From positions 62,001 to 126,000 of the forward strand of contig REEV01000066.1 of the NCBI GenBank assembly GCA_007694915.1: a stretch of 64,000 bases of DNA. Direction: 5' to 3'. Source of the stretch: Cyanobium sp. PLM2.Bin73. Its GTDB lineage: Bacteria > Cyanobacteriota > Cyanobacteriia > PCC-6307 > Cyanobiaceae. The position numbers were made by a program, and so were the translations under genes. A model generated the notes under the pieces. It did no database searches. It was not told the DNA's origin and saw nothing but the letters and a program-made list of their open reading frames with translations. Shown here one piece after another: positions 58,717-64,000 of the stretch; the first letter of the stretch is position 1; each line of letters begins with the position of its first letter.

Positions 58717-59355
58717 ATGCGCCAGCGCTACCAGGCCGGTTGCCGCAGCCTCCGCCACTGGCTCAGGGTCAACGAGCAGCATGGCTCGCTGGTTCGCGCC
58801 TGCACCGGCGACGGGGTGGTGCTGGCCGAGCGCCATTACCCCGAAGACGACTGGCGTGATCCGCGCGGCGGCGGCCAGGCCTACTACCACTGCCACCGGC
58901 CCGGCGCTGAGCACGGCCATCTGCATCTGTTCATGCGCGCCGAGCCCGGCGCCGAGCTCACCCATCTGCTGGCCATCGGCCTCGATCCGCGGGGATTGCC
59001 GCTCAGCCTGTTCACCGTGAATCGTTGGGTGGCCAAGGATGCCTGGTTGCCGGCTGGCCCGTGCGCCGAACTGGTGCAGCGCTTCAGCCTGGCGGGCAGC
59101 GACGCCCACCCCCGCTTCAGCGGCTGGCTGGAGCAGTTCCTGCGCTTCTATGCGCGGACGATCGAGGCCCTGCTGCTGCAGCGTGACCGGGCCCTGGCGG
59201 CCCGGGACGGTTCGCTGGAGCAGGCCCTCGAGAACCGTGACCTGGAGATCCCCAGCCAGGTGGCCATCGACTGGGGCGCCGATCTCGATGCCGTGCAGCA
59301 GCAGTGGCGAGCCCACGGGGAGCAGCTGCGGTTCAGCAGCAGGAGCCGCTCGTAG
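58717..59355 (+). CDS. DUF6969-like protein
   Basis: 212 residues. AYYHCHRPGAEHGHLHLFMR is the key segment, His-rich and typical of a DUF6969-like family by my memory; a Trp/Arg-rich helix and RFYARTIEALLLQRDRALA follow. Suggests a metal- or cofactor-binding role, unproven. Directly coupled to the Cys-rich peptide gene. Its 3' end overlaps arsM by 23 nt convergently. Confidence 0.62.
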   Translation: MRQRYQAGCRSLRHWLRVNEQHGSLVRACTGDGVVLAERHYPEDDWRDPRGGGQAYYHCHRPGAEHGHLHLFMRAEPGAELTHLLAIGLDPRGLPLSLFTVNRWVAKDAWLPAGPCAELVQRFSLAGSDAHPRFSGWLEQFLRFYARTIEALLLQRDRALAARDGSLEQALENRDLEIPSQVAIDWGADLDAVQQQWRAHGEQLRFSSRSRS

Positions 59356-60487
59356 CGCTGGCTGCTGCTGGTGAGACAATGGTCCCCGAGGCCGATCCAT
59401 CGAAGGGCATGGCCGTGCCGCAGCCCTCGAACAGGCCGTAGTGGCGGCTGAAATCGCCGATGAAGCTGAAGTGGGGTGCCAGCCGGCTGTCGGCCAGCAT
59501 CCGGAAGGTGTTGCCGCACACCGGAAACACCCTGCCGGCCTCAATCCAGTGGTGCTTGTCGAAGGGCAGGGCGTGGGGGTGTTCGGCGATGGTGCCGCGG
59601 TAGATCACCGCCTGGCCGTGGTCTTCGCAGGCGTCCTCCAGCTCGGGGATGGAGAACAGGCGGTAGGTGGCGGAGAAGAAGCGGATGGCGCCGGTGCGGG
59701 CGGCCAGCTCCGGGTCGGTGATCTCCAGGGGCCGGTCGCTCACCAGGCGGGGGTCGGCGAAGCCGGCCTGGCGGGCCAGGCGCAGGAAGTCGTTCCAGTA
59801 GAGGGCCCCGCTGAGGCATTCGCCGTAGAGCACCGGATCGTGGCGCAGCGCCTCGGGCACGCGCCGGTCGGCGTACACGTCGGCGAAGAAGAACTCACCG
59901 CCGCTCTTGAGCAGGCGCCGCACCCCGCTGAGCACGGCCAGCTTGTCGGCCGAGAGGTTCACCACGCAGTTGGAGATCACCAGATCGAAGCTGCCCGGCT
60001 CCAGGGGCAGCTGCTCGAGCTGCTCGATGCGGCCCTCCATGAGCGTCACGTTGGCGAAGCCGAACTGCTCGGCGTGGTGTTGCTGGTGCCGGCGGGCCAC
60101 CGCCAGCTGCTCCGGGGTCATGTCGACGCCCACCACGGCGCCGCTGGCGCCCACCAGCTGGGCCAGCAGGTACACATCCCTGCCACTGCCGCAGCCCAGG
60201 TCCAGCACCCGCAGGCCCTCCAGCAGCGGCGGCACCACCAGTCCGCAGCCGTAGTAGCGCGCCAACACTTCGGGGTGGATGCGGGCCAGCAGGGGCCGCA
60301 GCGCTGCGGGCACGCTGCTGGCGTCGCAGCAGGCGTCGGTGCGCAGGTCGGCGCTGCTGCTCAGGGTGGCGCCGTAGTACTCCTGCACGCCGCGGCTGAG
60401 GTCGGGGCTGCTGGTGTCAGGGGTGCTGGTGTCGGGGCCGCAGCAGCTGGTGCCGATGGGGGTGGTGATCTCGGTGCTGCTGGACAT
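59333..60487 (-). CDS. arsM: Arsenite methyltransferase, ArsM-type
   Basis: 384 residues. SAM-binding LRVLDLGCGSGRDVYLLAQLVG and VGVDMTPEQLAVA. Cysteines for As(III) are seen: DACCDAS near 53, ISNCVVNLS, and VFPVCGNTFRML. N-terminal TSCCGPDT and C-terminal SGSCC add Cys pairs, as in several cyanobacterial and algal ArsM proteins. Methylates arsenite to less toxic or volatile forms. The flavin reductase 60 nt away on the same strand may supply reductant or detoxify thiols. Confidence 0.9.
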   Translation of the reverse strand: MSSSTEITTPIGTSCCGPDTSTPDTSSPDLSRGVQEYYGATLSSSADLRTDACCDASSVPAALRPLLARIHPEVLARYYGCGLVVPPLLEGLRVLDLGCGSGRDVYLLAQLVGASGAVVGVDMTPEQLAVARRHQQHHAEQFGFANVTLMEGRIEQLEQLPLEPGSFDLVISNCVVNLSADKLAVLSGVRRLLKSGGEFFFADVYADRRVPEALRHDPVLYGECLSGALYWNDFLRLARQAGFADPRLVSDRPLEITDPELAARTGAIRFFSATYRLFSIPELEDACEDHGQAVIYRGTIAEHPHALPFDKHHWIEAGRVFPVCGNTFRMLADSRLAPHFSFIGDFSRHYGLFEGCGTAMPFDGSASGTIVSPAAASATSGSCC

Positions 60488-60547
60488 GGGTGTTGGAGGA
60501 ACTTGGTGGGCGAACGGCCTGCTTGCGCCGATGCTGGCGCTGTGGGC

Positions 60548-62749
60548 TCAGCCGCGCCGCCGCCAGGCGTGGTACCGGCGCAGCCAGGGCATCAGGCGGT
60601 GGGGCACCCGCTGCTTCTTCCAGCTGGCGGCGGCGACCTTGTTGGCCTCCGCCATGGTGGGGTAAGCGTGAATGGTGGCAAAGATCTTGCCCAGGCCCAG
60701 GCCCCACTTCATCGCCAGCACAAACTCGGCCAGCAGCTCGCCGGCATGCTCGCCCACGATCGTGGCGCCGAGGATGTGGTCGCCGCCAGGCCGGGTGAGC
60801 ACCTTCACGAAGCCCTGTTCGGCGCTGTCCACGATGGCGCGGTCGAGCTCGTGCAGGGGGAAGCGGGTCACCTCCACCGCCACCTTCTGCGCTGTGGCCT
60901 CGGCCTCGGTGAGCCCCACCGTGGCCACTTCCGGTTCGGTGAAGGTGGTGCGGGGGATCACGCGGTAGTCGGCCTTGAAGGAGCGCAGGTTGCCGAACAG
61001 GGCATTCACCGCCGCATACCAGGCCTGGTGGGCGGCGGTGTGGGTGAACTGGAACGGTCCGGCCACATCGCCGGCGGCGTAGATGTTCGGGTAGTTGGTC
61101 TGCAGGAAGGCGTTGGTGGTGACCGTGGCGCCGGTGGGGATGCCCAGCTCCTCGAGGCCGTAGCCCGTGAGCCGGGCGCGCCGGCCGAGGGCGCAGAGCA
61201 CGGCATCGCAGGCGATGGCCCGCTCCTCCTCCCCCTGCTGCACCCGCACCGTCACCGCGCCCTGGGGGCCGCTCTGTCGCTCGAAGCCGAGCACCTGAGC
61301 CCCCATCAGCAGGGTCACGCCGTCGGCCTCCAGGGCCTGCTGCACTTCGGCGGCCACATCGGCGTCTTCCTTCTTCAGGAGGCGCTGGCTGCGCTGGATC
61401 TGGGTGATCGGCAGGCCCAGCTGGGCCAGGGCCTGGGCCAGTTCGCAGGCGATCGGGCCGCCCCCCAGCACCGCCAACCGCGGCCGCTCCAGGGCGCAGC
61501 GGCCCAGCCAGCTCCACACCGTTTCGCTGGTGAGCAGGGGCACGGCATCGCTCCCCGGCCAGTGGGGCACAACCGGCTCGGCGCCGGTGGCCAGCACGAT
61601 CGCGCGCGCCGTCAGCCGCTGCTCCTGCCCCTGGGGACCCTGGATCACCACGGTCCAGGGATCGAGCAGGCGGGCCTGGCCGCGCAGCACCTCCACCCCC
61701 AGGCCCTCGTAGCGCTCGACGCTGTCGTGGGGCGCGATCGCCTCCACCTTGGCGGCCACCCGCGCCAGCACCTGGCGCATGCTGAGGTGCGGCTCCACTG
61801 GCTCGAGGCCGTAGCGGTCGGCCCGGCGCATGCGGGCCGCCAGCCGCGCCGAGCTGATCAGGGCCTTGCTGGGCACGCAGCCGGTGTTGAGACAGTCGCC
61901 GCCCATCTCGGAGCGCTCCACCAGCGTCACCCGCGCCTTCACCGTGGCGGCGATGTAGGAGGTCACGAGCCCCGCAGCGCCGGCGCCGATCACGATCAGG
62001 TTGCGGTCAAAGTGGCGCGGCCGCCGCCAGGGGCGGTAGAGCCGCCAGGTCTGCCAGCGGCGGGTGGCCGCCTTCGCCAGCCAGGGGAACAGGGCCAGCA
62101 GCAGCAGCGAGCCCAGCAGGGGCGGGCTGAGGATGCCGCCCAGGCCGCGCAGCTGGGCCAGCTGGGTGCCGGCGTTCACGTACACCAGGGTGCCGGGCAG
62201 CATGCCCAGCTGGCTGGTGAGGTAGAAGCTGACGGCCCGCATCGGCGTCAGCGCCATCAGCAGGTTGATCAGAACGAAGGGGAACACCGGCGCCAGCCGC
62301 AGGCTGAGCAGGTAGAGCACCCCGTCGCGGGCCACGCCCGCCTCGATCGGCGCCAGCTGGCGCCCGAAGCGCCGCCGCACCAGATCGCGCAGCAGGGTGC
62401 GGGCCACCAGGAAGGCCAGCAGGGCGCCCAGGCTGGAGGCGAACGACACCAGCAGCGTGCCCAGCCCCAGGCCGAAGATCGCCCCGCCGGCCAGGGTGAG
62501 CACCGCGGCCCCCGGCAGCGACAGGGCCGTGACCAGCACGTAGATCAGCATGTAGGCCCCCGCCACCAGCAGGGGCGACTGGGCCCGCCGCTCCAGCAGG
62601 GCGCTATGGGCACGCTGCAGGCCCTCGAGGGTGAGCTGGCGGTGCAGGCCCAGGCCGAAGAACACGACCACCACCAGGGCGATGGCGGCGATCAGCAGCA
62701 GCTGGCGCCAGCGGTGCCGGCCGGCAGGTGGTGAATCAGGCGAGTGCAT
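60548..62749 (-). CDS. TVP38 membrane domain fused to flavin disulfide reductase
   Basis: 733 residues. Residues 1-240 form a TVP38/TMEM64 (DedA-like SNARE-associated) membrane domain with ALSLPGAAVLTLAGGAIFG and several helices. The rest is a pyridine nucleotide-disulfide reductase: VIGAGAAGLVTSYIA (FAD), GGDCLNTGCVPSK (redox Cys pair), LGGGPIACELAQAL (NADPH) and AAGDVAGPFQFTH, with the dimer domain at the end. Resembles mercuric reductase/dihydrolipoamide dehydrogenase relatives. There is no MerA-type C-terminal CC pair. Substrate unknown; the arsM neighbour suggests metal(loid) or thiol redox. Confidence 0.85.
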   Translation of the reverse strand: MHSPDSPPAGRHRWRQLLLIAAIALVVVVFFGLGLHRQLTLEGLQRAHSALLERRAQSPLLVAGAYMLIYVLVTALSLPGAAVLTLAGGAIFGLGLGTLLVSFASSLGALLAFLVARTLLRDLVRRRFGRQLAPIEAGVARDGVLYLLSLRLAPVFPFVLINLLMALTPMRAVSFYLTSQLGMLPGTLVYVNAGTQLAQLRGLGGILSPPLLGSLLLLALFPWLAKAATRRWQTWRLYRPWRRPRHFDRNLIVIGAGAAGLVTSYIAATVKARVTLVERSEMGGDCLNTGCVPSKALISSARLAARMRRADRYGLEPVEPHLSMRQVLARVAAKVEAIAPHDSVERYEGLGVEVLRGQARLLDPWTVVIQGPQGQEQRLTARAIVLATGAEPVVPHWPGSDAVPLLTSETVWSWLGRCALERPRLAVLGGGPIACELAQALAQLGLPITQIQRSQRLLKKEDADVAAEVQQALEADGVTLLMGAQVLGFERQSGPQGAVTVRVQQGEEERAIACDAVLCALGRRARLTGYGLEELGIPTGATVTTNAFLQTNYPNIYAAGDVAGPFQFTHTAAHQAWYAAVNALFGNLRSFKADYRVIPRTTFTEPEVATVGLTEAEATAQKVAVEVTRFPLHELDRAIVDSAEQGFVKVLTRPGGDHILGATIVGEHAGELLAEFVLAMKWGLGLGKIFATIHAYPTMAEANKVAAASWKKQRVPHRLMPWLRRYHAWRRRG

Positions 62750-63185
62750 GGAAGAGGCGCTTCCCTCCAGCTACCGGCGAACGCGTGGGGCGGATTGGCC
62801 GGCAGGGGACGGGTTTCAATCCAGATGGGTTGTTGATCGGTGGTGCCTTCGGGGCCCGCGTGAGAGCCAACCTCCGCAACCTTGGCTTCTGTCACAGCCT
62901 GCACCAGTGGCTGCGGTGTGCTGCTGCTCAGCGTGGCCGCCCACACTGATCGGGTGCCAGAGCAACGGCAGAAAACAGCCCTCCCCCCCCAGCCGCAGCT
63001 GGATCCAGCCCCCCAATGCTGCGCCGCAATCCCGGCCGGCTGGATCGCTTCTTCAAGGAGCTGGTCGTGCTTTCGGCCCAAGGCTTTGCCTGATGGCCTG
63101 AGGCCGATCAGATCGCCATTCTGCGATTCATCGCTCGCTACCGGCTGGCCGAAGAGCAGACGCTTTGGGGGACGACCCGCTGCAA
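62750..63185. other. 436-nt stretch without a firm gene
   Basis: From 63016 a short frame (MLRRNPGRLDRFFKELVVLS) ends in TGA at 63091, yet the same frame continues with a coding-like segment (EADQIAILRFIARYRLAEEQ). This may be a gene remnant broken by one stop. The rest shows nothing I can support. The promoter of the TVP38 fusion gene must lie in its left part. Confidence 0.35.
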
Positions 63186-64000
63186 TCAGCGATCGTTTTC
63201 GATCAGGGCCTCGACCCTGCCAGCGCGGACAGCTGCCTTGAGGCTGGCGTGGTCGCGCTCCATCTGGTCGGCGTAGGCGATGGCGAAGGTTTCAATCGCC
63301 TGATCGGCTGTCTCCCCCTGGCCCAGGTAACCGCTGATCGTGGCAGCGTCTCCACCGCGGGCGTGGGCGCGGGCCAGAGACCAGCCGCAGTAGTCGGCGT
63401 AATGCTGGAGCCGCAGGGGGGAGATGTCCTCGATCGGATACGACATTTTCATGTCACGCAGCTGGCGCACGAAGAAGTCGTTGCCGATCCGACTGCGAAA
63501 CCAGCCGAGAAACAGATCACTGCCGGATTGCATCAGCCGCTGGCCCATCACGACACGTTGGCCATGGTTGGGCAGGCTGCTGGGCTGGGTGTAGGGCTCC
63601 AGCACGGAAGGGCTGGCCTGCTTGATCTGCAGGATCAGAGGATGGCCATCCTCGGAGAGGTAGAGGGCCACCAGACAGCGGGTGCCGACGCTGCCGATTC
63701 CCACCACCTTGAGGGCCACATCCTCGAGGGTGTAACGGCCCAGCAACACCCGCAGATCATCGGACAGGGACTGTTGGTAGTCCTCCAGGTCTTCGCTGAT
63801 CCGCTGCTCCAGTTCGCCATGACAGACATGGGTGAGCACGGGAGGTTGATCGGTGAGTCGGCAATGGCCATCCGCCAGGGTTGTGATTTTCGGAAACAGG
63901 TGATCGGCAATCCGCCGGCGCGCCTTGGCAGCCATCGACTGACGGGACCGTCTGATGGCCTTGGTCGGTGCGGTCTCGATCAGATCGTCGGCATCAAAAC
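63186..64000 (-). CDS. DUF2252-domain protein, cut by the window edge
   Basis: The track lists the part from an internal ATG at 63935, but the frame stays open to the edge (FDADDLIETAPTKAIRRSR), so the gene is partial at its 5' end. The visible 270 residues match the C-terminal part of DUF2252: KARRRIADHLFPKITTLADG, VALKVVGIGSVGTRCLVALYL, QIKQASPSVLE and GQRVVMGQRLMQSGSDLFLGW, with AHARGGDAATISGYLG near the end. The family has a kinase-like fold of unknown function. Confidence 0.85.
   Translation of the reverse strand, partial: FDADDLIETAPTKAIRRSRQSMAAKARRRIADHLFPKITTLADGHCRLTDQPPVLTHVCHGELEQRISEDLEDYQQSLSDDLRVLLGRYTLEDVALKVVGIGSVGTRCLVALYLSEDGHPLILQIKQASPSVLEPYTQPSSLPNHGQRVVMGQRLMQSGSDLFLGWFRSRIGNDFFVRQLRDMKMSYPIEDISPLRLQHYADYCGWSLARAHARGGDAATISGYLGQGETADQAIETFAIAYADQMERDHASLKAAVRAGRVEALIENDR

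Noticed and set aside
59441-62734. 1097-aa plus-strand ORF, the longest in the track
   Set aside because: Antisense to arsM and the TVP38-reductase fusion, both with clear family motifs; its own sequence is low-complexity Gly/His/Gln as expected of a GC-rich shadow frame.

Overview
The window is chromosomal DNA from a GC-rich picocyanobacterium, most likely a Cyanobium or freshwater/brackish Synechococcus relative. This is inferred from the gene order dnaN - PRC-barrel protein - purL - purF - gyrA-like - TPR - queG - hpsJ-like - DUF502 - nusB - ftsY - rsbU-like - argH - RRM protein - dus - (insert) - grpE - dnaJ - tusA-like - rsgA - ybaB - murB - murC - gap2 - thiL - cyclophilin - efp - accB - pdxA. 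That order is the start of many Prochlorococcus/Synechococcus chromosomes. Cyanobacterial families such as gap2, a TLP40-like cyclophilin, DUF3598, DUF1400 and DUF6554 agree with it. I saw no tRNA, rRNA, CRISPR array, insertion sequence or prophage.

Layout. 1-7.6 kb is accessory: a rhodanese, a Tll0287-like c-heme protein, an LprI-like protein, two small head-to-head genes, an ABC ATPase whose stop overlaps the start of an unlisted 30-residue His-rich ORF, a DUF3598 protein, a decayed epimerase pseudogene, a glycine-zipper protein, an SDR and a polysaccharide deacetylase. 7.6-13.2 kb holds recN, an ABC1/UbiB kinase, a DUF1400 protein and thrC, closed by a clear intrinsic terminator. 13.24-13.69 kb is an intergenic stretch with degenerate DnaA-box-like words just before dnaN and is the best candidate for the replication origin. 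13.7-50 kb is the conserved core, interrupted between dus and grpE by an HI0933-type flavoprotein and a pilC-pilT-pilB block for type IV pili. 50-64 kb is accessory again: an epimerase, an HNH nuclease divergent from a SNF2-type helicase, a lipoprotein, a DUF6554 protein, a half-size AbrB transporter, small conserved proteins, a BcsA-like glycosyltransferase, a Cys/Gly-rich exported peptide next to a DUF6969-like protein, an ArsM methyltransferase, a TVP38-flavin disulfide reductase fusion, and a DUF2252 gene cut by the right edge.

How the genes work together. The core covers replication (dnaN, a type IIA topoisomerase A subunit), purine synthesis (purL, purF), tRNA modification (queG, dusA), translation (efp, rsgA), co-translational targeting (ftsY), chaperones (grpE, dnaJ), peptidoglycan precursors (murB, murC), carbon metabolism (gap2), fatty acid synthesis (accB) and cofactors (thiL, pdxA). 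Several neighbours are tightly coupled by TGATG junctions (DUF502-nusB-ftsY, dnaJ-tusA, cyclophilin-thiL). The most unusual signals are the His-rich ORF coupled to the ABC ATPase, the Cys-rich peptide/DUF6969 pair beside the arsenic/thiol-redox genes, the helicase-HNH pair, a long inverted repeat that covers the start codon of the gyrA-like gene, and a 17-nt tandem repeat carrying the pdxA stop codon. All functions are read from sequence and family memory; no database search was run.
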